A stretch of 64,000 nucleotides of DNA from Streptomyces sp. CB09001 (lineage in GTDB: Bacteria; Actinomycetota; Actinomycetes; Streptomycetales; Streptomycetaceae). The position numbers and the translations under genes are program-made. Shown in pieces: positions 56,908-64,000 of the stretch. The notes beneath the pieces were generated by a model. The model was given only the letters and a program-made list of their open reading frames with translations, ran no database searches and was not told the origin of the DNA. The stretch lies in assembly GCF_003369795.1 (NCBI RefSeq), contig NZ_CP026730.1, positions 6,811,001 to 6,875,000 on the forward strand. Direction: 5' to 3'. Each line of letters opens with the position of its first letter. Position 1 is the first letter of the stretch.

Positions 56908-59900
56908 GCCCCCGCCGCCCCATGAGCCGTGGAGTAGCCGCCGCCAAGGCCCAGGCCGCCGACGGCCGCCGGCAGCACCAGGAGTGGCTGGACCTCACCG
57001 AGGTCTCCGGCCCCTTCCTGACGATGCCCGTCCTGCTGCGCGCCTGGCCTCAGCTCGACACCCTGGAGAAGGACGAGCGGGCCCGGCTGCGTGCCCACCA
57101 CGCCGACTGGCAGACGGACACGGTCGCCGGGCGCGACGCGTGGGTGGCGTACGTCCTGCGCCGCCTGCTCGGCTGGGACGACGCCCTCACCTTCCGCGAG
57201 GGCGACTCCGAGCACCACGGCCTGGACCGCCTCGCCCTGCGGGTGGCCGAGCACAACACGGAGGTCCGCCCGGACTTCGCGCTGGTGGAACCGGGTGCCG
57301 ACCTTGCCGCCGAGCCGGACGTCGACGCTGCCGCGAAGAGGGTGAGGCTGCTGGGCGTCACGGTCCCTGCGGGCACCGTGCCGACTGCGCGGGCGGGCGG
57401 TGGTGGCGACTGGGCGGCGGCTCCAGCCGACCGCCTGGCCCGTCTCCTGCGTCACCACGGCGTCCCGCTGGGCCTGGTCACCGACGGCCGCTGGTGGTGC
57501 CTGGTCTGGGCCCCGCTGGGCGGCGTGACGACCACCGCCGTCTTCGACTCCATCGGCTGGAACGAGGCGGCGGAACGCAACGTCGTCCGCGCGTTCGGGT
57601 CGCTGCTGAGCCGGCGTCGCTTCTTCGAGTACGACGAGTCCGAGACGCTGGTCGGGCTGCTCAAAGCGAGCCTGGCGGCGGGCGAGGACGTCACCGAGGC
57701 GCTCGGCGTCCAGGTCCGGCAGGCGGTCGAACTCCTCGTCGACGCGATCGGGCGGGCGGATGTGCGTGCCGTCGAGAACGGTGCGGCAGGCCTGCACGCG
57801 TCGGGGGTACCGGCAGGCGACATCTACCGCGGCGCGGTCGCGGTGATGATGCGCGTCGTCTTCCTCCTCTTCGCGGAAGAACGAGGCCTACTCCCCGCCG
57901 ACAACGAGGTGTACGCACGCTCGTACTCGGCCCGCTTCCTGCGCGACGAGTTGAAGGCGCGGGCGGACGAGGAGGGCGAGACGTCGCTTGAGCACACGAC
58001 GTCGGCCTGGCACCGCCTGATCGCCCTCTTCCACGCCGTGCACGGGGGAGTGGACCACCCGGGCTCCGGCTTCCGCCTCCCCGCGTACGACGGCTCGATC
58101 TTCGACCCCGACAAGTACCCGTGGCTCGAGCGCACCACCCCGCTCCTCCCCATCGACGACCGCACGGTCCTGCACATGCTCCAGGCCGTGCAGGAGGTCC
58201 GCGTCGGCAAGGGCAAGGACCGCGAGGTCCGCACCCTCAGCTTCCGCGCGCTGGATGTCGAGCAGATCGGCTACGTCTACGAGGGCTTGCTGTCCTTCGA
58301 CGGGCGCCGGGCCACCGAGCACATGGTGGGCCTGATCGGCCCGGAGGGCCTGGAACACGAGGTCCCGCTGCGGGAGCTGGAGTCCCTGGCGGCGAAGGCG
58401 GGCGGCTCGCTGAAGACGCTGGCGAAGTCCATCCATGAGAAGTGGAAGGACCCCAAACCTCCGGCGACGGCGGGCCAGTTGGAGAAGAAGCTCGCCCCGT
58501 TGGGTGCGGAGGAGTCGGCGGAGGCCCGTCGCCGCCTGAACGCGGTGACGAAGGACGCGGCACTGACGGAGCGGCTGCTCCCGTTCGTCGGCATCCTCCG
58601 CGACGACCTGCGCGGCCTCCCGACGGTCATCCCGAACGGCGCGCTGTTCGTCACCGAGTCCTCCCTGCGGAAGAACACGGGAACGCACTACACGCCCCGC
58701 TTCCTGGCCGAGGAAGTCGTCCTGCACGCACTGGAGCCCTTGGTCTACGAGCCGGGCCCGCTCCAGACGGCGGACACGGGGGAGTGGCGCCTGAAGTCCG
58801 CCGACCAGATCCTGGACCTGAAGGTCGCGGACATCGCGATGGGCTCGGCGGCGTTCTTGGTGGCGGCGTGCCGCTACCTGGGGGACCGCCTCATCGAGGC
58901 CTGGGAGGCCGAGGGCCGCACGGATGCGATGGCGTACCGCGCGGGCCGGGCGGTGGACGCCGTTACGGCGGCGGACGCGGAACAGGACCCGGTAGTGGTC
59001 GAAGCACGCCGCCAGATCATCGAACACTGCCTGTACGGCGTGGACATCAACGCAATGGCCGTGGAGATGGCCAAGCTGTCGCTGTGGCTGGTGTCCATGG
59101 ACCCCGAGCGGCCCTTTACGTTCCTGGACGACAGGTTGGTGTGCGGCGACTCGCTGCTGGGCGTGCACAGCATGGAGCAGCTCCAGTCCGTCCACATGAA
59201 GCCGCAGGGGCAGACCGACGTCCTGGCCGAGCAGGCACGGGAACTGGTCGACCAACTGACGCGCGAGCGCTTGGCGATCACCGCCATCAAGGGCGTCGAC
59301 CTGCCGGCGCTCCAGAAGAAGCGGGAGCGGCTGGAGGAGGTCAACCGGCACTCGCGGCGGCTTCGGTTGGTGGGTGACCTGATTGCGGGGGCAGCGCTGG
59401 CCACTTGTGCTTCGGGGCGGGTGCCATGGTATGAGGAGGACGGGGGCGAGCGGGTTCGGGATCTGTTCCCGCGGGCTGCATGGATCGTTCAGCAGGTCGT
59501 GGCGGACGGCGTCGAGGACAACTCGGAGGTGGTGTGCGAGGCGAGGGCCGCGGCGGAGGAGTGGCTGGCCGCGGAATTGCCGGAGGGGGCTCTGGAACGG
59601 CGGCCGGTGCACTGGCCGCTGGTATTTCCGGAGGTGTATTCGCTAAGGGGCGGGTTCGACGCCGTTGTGGGAAATCCTCCGTTCCTCGGCGGTAAAAAGC
59701 TCACTGCACCTCTTGGGCAGGCCTACCGTGAATATATGGTTGATTTCCTCGCCAATGAAGTGCGAGGAAATGCGGACCTCGTCGCGTATTTCGCGCTCAG
59801 GATTCATGAACTACTGAATGCCTCGGGTCAAACGGGCATTATTGCGACCAATACTTTGGCGCAGGGTGACACCCGCGAGGTGGGCCTCGATCAATTGATT

Positions 59901-61226
59901 GGTGCGGGCGTAGAAATCAGGCGAGGAATCAAGAGCGCTCCGTGGCCCTCGAAATCTGCTGTCCTGGAGTACTGCGCTGTATGGATGGCTAAGGAGATTG
60001 CTAAAGGTGTTCCCGCCATTCTTGGCGGGCAGGCCGCGCCCAGCGGCATCACGACGTCACTCAATCCCGTCACGCGGATGCGGTCGTGGGTCGAGAAGTT
60101 GCAACAGAGTGCACATCTTGCCTACATGGGCAACAATGTCAATGGCATCGGGTTCGTCTTGCAGGCCGAACAGGCAGAAGAGCTCGTAGCTGCTGATGCC
60201 CGGTCAGAGGAAGTAATCTTTGGTTATCTAACCGGCCAAGACGTGAGCAACGATCCTGAGTGTGCCCCGAGCCGACAGATCATTGATTTCGGCGGTATGA
60301 GCCAAAGCGAAGCCCTGTGCTTTCCGGCGGCATTCGAGCACGTCCGCAAACATGTGAAGCCGCAGCGGGAACTGCTGGGCGATGACAAGAAGTCCGTACG
60401 GGAAAAGTGGTGGCAGTATGAGAAGTTGGCTCCAGGGATGCGAGTGGCCATCAAGCAGCTGAGGCGCTGCATTGTCATCTCGCTAGTCGGGAAGGCAGTT
60501 ATGCCTGTAATGGTGCCAACCGGGCAGGTTCTTTCCCACAGGCTAGGAGTCTTCGCGTCGGATGATACTGCTTTGCTCGCGTTGCTGAGTAGTGCGCCCC
60601 ACTTCTGGTGGACACTGGACCGGACATCCACGCTAGAGACTCGTATCAACTACAGTCTCTCGGATGTGGTGGAGACGCTTGGCCGTCCAACGCCCACTGA
60701 GCGATTGCGGAAGGCTGGGGCTCTTCTGGACACCCATCGTCGAATGTTGATGCTCGCTCGCACTATGGGACTCACGGATACTTACAACTTGGTCCACGAT
60801 CCTGATTGCCAGGACGAGGGAATCGTCGAACTCCGCAGTATCCACGAGGAAATCGATCAGGCTACCGTCGAGGCTTACGGTTGGAGTGATCTCCAGGACG
60901 GATCCGGGCAAACCCCACCGATCGACCCGACTCATGAGACGTTCCCTCTCGACCATGGCTTCCACGAGACGGAGCAAGGCATCCGCTACACCATCGGCCT
61001 GCTGGCCCGGACTGAAATTATTGACCGCCTGCGTCAGTTGAACCACCAGGTGTACGCCGACGAGGTTCACCTTGGTCTGCACAAGGGAGTGACGGAGAAG
61101 AAGGCCAGGGAGAAGCACCCCGACCTGCCTCCGCCCTCCCTGAAGGTCGTACGGAAGCGCAAGGAGCAGCTGGCTGCGCGAGGTAGGTCGGATTTCGGTG
61201 AGGGCACCGAGGGTGCCCTCTTCTGA
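56904..61226 (+). CDS. drmMI: Giant N6-adenine DNA methylase (Eco57I/PglX-like, DISARM DrmMI-like)
   Basis: A 1440-residue class I methylase of the Eco57I/BREX PglX/DrmMI type. The first ~560 residues are a conserved N-terminal region; the TGTHYTPRFLAEEVV entry segment precedes motif I (DIAMGSAAFL, Asp643, with Ala where the family usually has Gly), then GVDINAMAVEMAKLSLWL, and catalytic NPPF at Asn924. The C-terminal ~500 residues should hold the target-recognition domain. It would methylate host DNA to spare it from the helicase-led system. From ~59,600 to ~61,000 codon use shifts to A/T-ending codons (AAT, ATT, GAA, TTT), unlike the first two thirds. It is translationally coupled to the helicase and followed by a strong terminator. 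Confidence 0.85.
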   Translation: MSPRRPMSRGVAAAKAQAADGRRQHQEWLDLTEVSGPFLTMPVLLRAWPQLDTLEKDERARLRAHHADWQTDTVAGRDAWVAYVLRRLLGWDDALTFREGDSEHHGLDRLALRVAEHNTEVRPDFALVEPGADLAAEPDVDAAAKRVRLLGVTVPAGTVPTARAGGGGDWAAAPADRLARLLRHHGVPLGLVTDGRWWCLVWAPLGGVTTTAVFDSIGWNEAAERNVVRAFGSLLSRRRFFEYDESETLVGLLKASLAAGEDVTEALGVQVRQAVELLVDAIGRADVRAVENGAAGLHASGVPAGDIYRGAVAVMMRVVFLLFAEERGLLPADNEVYARSYSARFLRDELKARADEEGETSLEHTTSAWHRLIALFHAVHGGVDHPGSGFRLPAYDGSIFDPDKYPWLERTTPLLPIDDRTVLHMLQAVQEVRVGKGKDREVRTLSFRALDVEQIGYVYEGLLSFDGRRATEHMVGLIGPEGLEHEVPLRELESLAAKAGGSLKTLAKSIHEKWKDPKPPATAGQLEKKLAPLGAEESAEARRRLNAVTKDAALTERLLPFVGILRDDLRGLPTVIPNGALFVTESSLRKNTGTHYTPRFLAEEVVLHALEPLVYEPGPLQTADTGEWRLKSADQILDLKVADIAMGSAAFLVAACRYLGDRLIEAWEAEGRTDAMAYRAGRAVDAVTAADAEQDPVVVEARRQIIEHCLYGVDINAMAVEMAKLSLWLVSMDPERPFTFLDDRLVCGDSLLGVHSMEQLQSVHMKPQGQTDVLAEQARELVDQLTRERLAITAIKGVDLPALQKKRERLEEVNRHSRRLRLVGDLIAGAALATCASGRVPWYEEDGGERVRDLFPRAAWIVQQVVADGVEDNSEVVCEARAAAEEWLAAELPEGALERRPVHWPLVFPEVYSLRGGFDAVVGNPPFLGGKKLTAPLGQAYREYMVDFLANEVRGNADLVAYFALRIHELLNASGQTGIIATNTLAQGDTREVGLDQLIGAGVEIRRGIKSAPWPSKSAVLEYCAVWMAKEIAKGVPAILGGQAAPSGITTSLNPVTRMRSWVEKLQQSAHLAYMGNNVNGIGFVLQAEQAEELVAADARSEEVIFGYLTGQDVSNDPECAPSRQIIDFGGMSQSEALCFPAAFEHVRKHVKPQRELLGDDKKSVREKWWQYEKLAPGMRVAIKQLRRCIVISLVGKAVMPVMVPTGQVLSHRLGVFASDDTALLALLSSAPHFWWTLDRTSTLETRINYSLSDVVETLGRPTPTERLRKAGALLDTHRRMLMLARTMGLTDTYNLVHDPDCQDEGIVELRSIHEEIDQATVEAYGWSDLQDGSGQTPPIDPTHETFPLDHGFHETEQGIRYTIGLLARTEIIDRLRQLNHQVYADEVHLGLHKGVTEKKAREKHPDLPPPSLKVVRKRKEQLAARGRSDFGEGTEGALF

Positions 61227-61238
61227 GCCGGTGGCATG

Positions 61239-61287
61239 ACAACGGGCTGGTTCGCGTCACCTCAAGTGACGCGAACCAGCCCGTTGT
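61239..61287. terminator. 22-bp perfect hairpin, bidirectional terminator
   Basis: 61239-61260 and 61266-61287 are perfect complements around the loop CTCAA, between the convergent stops of the methylase and the DUF397 gene. It closes both transcripts. A smaller hairpin (GAGGGCACC/GGTGCCCTC) lies inside the last codons of the methylase. Confidence 0.85.
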
Positions 61288-61311
61288 TCCGCTCGGAAGT
61301 ACTGGGCGGCG

Positions 61312-61518
61312 CTATCCCGCCGTGAGCGCGACGAACGCCGCCCACCCGCCCCGGTTGACCAGCAGCACCGGCCCGTCGCCCCCAATCTTGGAGTCCCGTA
61401 CGTACACGGCGTTGAGACCGGTAGCCACCTCCACGCAGTTGCCGCCGTCGGATCCGCTGTAGCTGCTCTTGAACCAGTGCAGCCTGTCCAGGTGCTCGGC
61501 CATCCGCTCCACGCTCAC
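61312..61518 (-). CDS. DUF397 domain protein
   Basis: A 68-residue protein with the DUF397 signature WFKSSYSGSDGGNCVEVA and VRDSKxxxGPVLxxxxxxWxAFV. Its GTG (61518) overlaps the stop of the upstream XRE regulator by 4 bp and has GGGAGA 6 bases before it; ATG 61503 is a later alternative. DUF397 proteins in Streptomyces are partners, antitoxin-like or co-regulatory, of the adjacent XRE/DUF5753 proteins (WhiJ/AbaA-type systems). Confidence 0.92.
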   Translation of the reverse strand: MSVERMAEHLDRLHWFKSSYSGSDGGNCVEVATGLNAVYVRDSKIGGDGPVLLVNRGGWAAFVALTAG

Positions 61519-62375
61519 GTCTCTCCCACCATCCGCTCGATGAGTCGCGCAGACTCCTCGACGTTCAAGGCCTGCGACCGCAGCTTGCCATATCGCAAGG
61601 CGAAGGTACTGACCTCGGTGGGCTCGGAGACGACGCACCCGACACCCTGGGACTCGAAGTATCCGAGGTGCTTGTGATCCTGGGTCTCCACTACCACGAA
61701 CGCACCGTTCTTACCGGGGTGGAAGCCCCGGCAGGCGGGCACGACCTGGACCTCCACATTCCGCAACGCACCTACTTCGAGGATGCGTTGCCACTGTTCG
61801 CGCATGACCTCGGGGCTGCCCACCGGATCGCGTAGCGCCTCCTCGTTGATGATGAAGGAGACCTCCGTGAGCGGCACCCGATCCAACAGCTTCTGCCGCC
61901 CAAGCCGCGCTTCCGTACGTTGGTCGATGCTCTCCTCGCTCAGCGGTGGGCAGTGCCCGGAAAAGACAGCCCGCGCGTACGCCTCCGTCTGCAACAGCCC
62001 CGGCACGAGCAGTGGCTCATAGTCGCAGCGACTCACTGCCTCCGCCTCGATGACCGCGAAGTTGCGGAAGAAGCGCGGCAGCTTCGCCCGGTCCACCTCG
62101 TCCTGGAGAACCTCCAGAACCCCACCCGCCTCCAGCACCCGGTCCGCGGCCCGTGTGAACGCCGCCTTCGCCGGCCGCCGCCCCTGCTCGACCGAGGAGA
62201 CCTGCTCCAGCGAGTAGCCGATGGCCTCCCCCAGCTGCTGCTGGTTCAGCCCGGCCCGCTTTCGCAGATGCTGGAGCAACCTCCCGTACGCCGCCCACGC
62301 CCCCGGCAGGTCGCCCCCGCCCTCGTCCTTCGCCTTCGCCGCCCGACCGCTCCGCGTCTCCCGCACCGTACTCAT
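61515..62375 (-). CDS. XRE helix-turn-helix regulator with DUF5753 domain
   Basis: A 286-residue regulator from ATG 62375. Residues ~22-80 are an XRE helix-turn-helix (LLQHLRKRAGLNQQQLGEAIGYSLEQVSSVEQGRRPAKAA region), followed by DUF5753 (YEPLLVPGLLQTEAYARAVF, RLGRQKLLD, HPGKNGAFVVVE, GVGCVVSEPTEVSTF). Paired with the DUF397 gene below, it is a WhiJ-like development or toxin-antitoxin-type module, very common in Streptomyces. Upstream it has repeated CCCGTAC boxes that may be its own binding sites. Confidence 0.92.
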   Translation of the reverse strand: MSTVRETRSGRAAKAKDEGGGDLPGAWAAYGRLLQHLRKRAGLNQQQLGEAIGYSLEQVSSVEQGRRPAKAAFTRAADRVLEAGGVLEVLQDEVDRAKLPRFFRNFAVIEAEAVSRCDYEPLLVPGLLQTEAYARAVFSGHCPPLSEESIDQRTEARLGRQKLLDRVPLTEVSFIINEEALRDPVGSPEVMREQWQRILEVGALRNVEVQVVPACRGFHPGKNGAFVVVETQDHKHLGYFESQGVGCVVSEPTEVSTFALRYGKLRSQALNVEESARLIERMVGET

Positions 62376-62412
62376 GCCTAACGCCCTTCCGTCCCGCAAC
62401 GCACCCCGCCCA

Positions 62413-62520
62413 CCCGTACCCCGGGCGGCTCCCGACCGGACCGCCGATACCTTGCTCAACGCACGCCGCGGTGGCCTGGGTACGGCTCCGGACCCGTACA
62501 ACACCCGTACCGAGTCCCGT
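62413..62520. repeat. CCCGTAC boxes in the divergent region upstream of the XRE gene
   Basis: CCCGTAC occurs at 62413, 62491, 62502 and 62514; the last three are 11-12 bp apart, on one face of the helix. They lie between the XRE regulator and the divergent small gene. The remaining 228-bp gap shows nothing else clear. Confidence 0.5.
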
Positions 62521-62603
62521 ACGACCGCGTGCAGCGAGGGTCGGTTCCCGTCGACGGAAACGGGCTTCGCCCCTTTCCGCACGACGATCGCATCATGGTG
62601 AGA

Positions 62604-63298
62604 TGGGCGCCGTGAGCCAGATATGCAAGTGGTGCGACCGCCCGTTGAAGCAGCGCCGGTGGCGCCGGTACTGCAACCGCCGGCACGCGGTGAAGCACCG
62701 GGTGACGAGCTGGATCGACCAGCTGCTGACCACGGTTTGTGACGCGGCCGAGGACCGGATGCCCTGGTCGCCCGGAGGATCGGTCAGGTCTCCGGCAGTA
62801 CGAGCCAGATCTCGGATAAGACGAGGCCGTGCTCACCACCACCGCCCCGCAAGGGCAGCCAAACGTGGCCCGGTGCCAGTCGCAGGCCACTGTCCAGGGG
62901 CCGTCCCTGCCTCCGCACTCGGGGCAGCCGACGGTTTCGGCCGCCCATACGTCCGGCGCGGGTCTGCTGTAGTGACGGAATCTGCCCGAGTGACGGGCCT
63001 GCCAGGGCTCGACCGGTGGCGTGAGGGGGACGGCTCCGGGCATGTTCGTCGCAGCGAGGGCGGTGAACAGTGCAGTGAGGTCGGGGAGCGGGGCTTCGCC
63101 CGTTTCGGTCGGCGGCGCCACGTGATCCGTCGTCTCCGGCACGATGCCATTCCTCGGAGCCGCAGCCGCGAGGGGCGGATTCGGGGCCGAGTGTCAGGGC
63201 AGCAGGGCGCGGGCGACGGCGGCCAGGAGAGCGGCGGCAGGCGGACTGACGGCACCGGCGTCGCGGTGGTGGACGGGGCGATCCTGAGGATGCGCTGA
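62604..63298 (+). CDS. Small zinc-finger-like protein; only the N-terminal ~60 residues look genuine
   Basis: From ATG 62604 the frame reads a compact Cys/His motif, CKWCDRPLKQRRWRRYCNRRH (a CxxC...C...H arrangement), then SWIDQLLTTVCDA, with normal Streptomyces codon use. After about residue 60 codon quality falls and the frame runs opposite the frameshifted zinc-ribbon gene to a stop at 63298. The true C-terminus is probably lost or rearranged. A Cys/His cluster with many Arg suggests nucleic-acid or zinc binding; no function is known. The start could also be GTG 62613. Confidence 0.4.
62784..63142 (-). pseudogene. Zinc-ribbon protein gene with a probable frameshift
   Basis: GTG 63142 has GAGGA 8 bases upstream and opens MPETTDHVAPPTETGEAPLPDLTALF-type N-terminal sequence leading to a zinc ribbon (CPECGGRDGPW, then CDWHRATFGCPCG). 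Near 62843, in a GGTGGTGGT stretch, good codon use switches frame: the following HGLVLSEIWLVLPET ends properly at TGA 62784, while the original frame runs on with poor codons to 62456. A short indel has probably broken the gene, or the base call is wrong. Function unknown. Confidence 0.45.
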
Positions 63299-63306
63299 AG
63301 CCGTCT

Positions 63307-63468
63307 GTGACCAATCCCGGAGGGCCGTTCGGTCAGGTCAGGGACGACAACTTCGACCGCGTGACCGACTACCGCACCCCCGCGACGCTCGGACGCAACG
63401 GAAATCCTCCCGCAGAGTTCCAGGTCGATGACTCCTCGTGGGCCGTCACCCTTCGGAGGGCCTCATGA
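63307..63468 (+). CDS. Short ORF (53 residues) translationally coupled to ParA
   Basis: From GTG 63307 the frame encodes 53 residues with consistently G/C third positions (DDNFDRVTDYRTPATL, PAEFQVDDSSWAVTL) and ends at TGA 63468, overlapping the ParA ATG by 4 bp. No strong Shine-Dalgarno is seen at this GTG and the frame is open further upstream, so the start is uncertain and the piece may be the end of a longer gene. Role unknown; coupling suggests it works with the ParA protein. Confidence 0.45.
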   Translation: MTNPGGPFGQVRDDNFDRVTDYRTPATLGRNGNPPAEFQVDDSSWAVTLRRAS

Positions 63469-64000
63469 GCCGGACGTCGATCGCGCTGTTCAACAACACG
63501 GGCGGAGTGGGGAAAACGACTCTGACCTATCACATGGCGCACATGTTCCGAAGGCTCGGGCTCACCGTGCTGGCCGTCGACCTCGACCCGCAGGCGAAAC
63601 TCACCTCGATGTGCTTGGACGAGACCGAGATCGAAGAGCTCTGGGAGAACCCCTCCGAACTCATCGCGCAGGGCGCCGCTCCGCCCGCCCTGCCCGGGAC
63701 CGGCCGCGTCCGCAGCGGGCAGACCATCGCCGACGGGGTGCGGCCGATCCTGGAGGGCACCGGAGACGTCGCCCCCGTAGAGCCGGCCGAACTGCAGGAC
63801 GGCCTGTGGCTGCTGGCGGGCAGCCTGGACCTGAGCCGCTTCGAGGACAAGCTGTCCAACGAGTGGTTCAAGACCTTCGCCGGCGGCATCGCGGCGATCC
63901 GTACGACCACCGCGTTCCACCGCGTCGTGGAGCAGGCCGCCGCAGCCGTCCACGCGGACATCGTGTTGGTCGACGTGGGCCCGAACCTCGGGGCGATCAA
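63465..64000 (+). CDS. ParA/Soj-like P-loop ATPase, C-terminus off the right edge
   Basis: ATG 63465 has GGAGGG 5 bases upstream. Residues 10-19 are the deviant Walker A of ParA/MinD ATPases (NNTGGVGKTT, with the signature second Lys position replaced by Gly-Gly as in SRP-like forms), followed by AVDLDPQAKLT and, near the edge, DIVLVDVGPNLGAI (Walker B region). About 178 residues are visible. ParA proteins segregate plasmids or chromosomes or position cargo; a phage- or element-borne copy next to a defence island is also possible. The partner gene would be to the right. Confidence 0.9.
   Translation, partial: MSRTSIALFNNTGGVGKTTLTYHMAHMFRRLGLTVLAVDLDPQAKLTSMCLDETEIEELWENPSELIAQGAAPPALPGTGRVRSGQTIADGVRPILEGTGDVAPVEPAELQDGLWLLAGSLDLSRFEDKLSNEWFKTFAGGIAAIRTTTAFHRVVEQAAAAVHADIVLVDVGPNLGAI

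Noticed and set aside
62376..62582. N-terminal extension of the XRE regulator to 62582
   Set aside because: The added 69 residues are Arg/Ser/Pro-rich promoter translation containing the CCCGTAC boxes; the helix-turn-helix begins normally from ATG 62375.

Overview
This window is high-GC actinobacterial chromosome and almost certainly Streptomyces. Third codon positions are nearly all G or C, GTG starts are common, and 4-bp start/stop overlaps recur. Typical families are present (DUF397/XRE pairs, GAF-SpoIIE phosphatases, a CYP158 P450, monomeric isocitrate dehydrogenase). From memory, the order CYP158-like P450, small gene, monomeric IDH, then a SoxR-type ABC exporter and an alpha-glucoside locus resembles the SCO6990-SCO7014 part of S. 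coelicolor; no alignment was run. No gap between genes exceeds 300 bases. I see no rRNA, tRNA, CRISPR array or intact insertion sequence.

Layout, left half. 1-1075: end of a metalloprotease-like gene whose catalytic Glu is Gln. 1154-2989: LuxR-family AAA regulator. 3033-8950: a CHAT (caspase-like) TPR protein divergent from an S8 serine protease, ECF-like sigma factor and acidic protein operon, which looks like one signalling or proteolytic module. 8975-17657: CYP158-type P450, N-formylglutamate amidohydrolase, DUF5713 protein, monomeric IDH, MscS channel, APC permease and a helical protein of unknown role. 17929-22072: a translationally coupled FGGY kinase plus two FAD oxidoreductases (GlpK/GlpA/GlpB-like) behind a perfect operator palindrome. 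22065-25034: a YbhN-like membrane protein divergent from an ABC exporter with a SoxR-type 19-bp-spacer promoter and an apparently leaderless start. 25255-27036: GAF/PP2C/ATPase sigma-regulator, flanked by two copies of a palindromic repeat.

27303-39227 is an alpha-glucan, probably alpha-1,3-glucan, utilisation locus. It holds a GH13 alpha-glucosidase, two permeases, a lipoprotein binding protein, a secreted multidomain GH87 alpha-1,3-glucanase, and two nearly identical LacI regulators flanking the GH87 gene. TTGCG/CGCAA inverted repeats sit beside the regulators. The glucanase would cut polymer outside the cell, the ABC transporter import oligosaccharides and the GH13 enzyme hydrolyse them.

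40497-61226 is a defence island. A four-gene Wadjet operon (JetABCD of the DUF2397/DUF2398/SMC/DUF2399 kind, an anti-plasmid system) ends 2 bp from a convergent HTH-adenine methylase-TRD gene. Divergent from that are two cytosolic Ser/Thr kinases and then a coupled SNF2 helicase (DrmD-like) plus giant adenine methylase (DrmMI-like). This is the DISARM class 1 pair without DrmA, DrmB or DrmC in view. The last third of the giant methylase is visibly lower in GC than everything around it. The methylase/kinase/kinase/helicase/methylase set is the best candidate for an undescribed system here. 61312-64000 has a DUF397/XRE pair, a small zinc-finger-like gene facing a frameshifted zinc-ribbon gene, and a 53-residue ORF coupled to a ParA-like ATPase that runs off the right edge.
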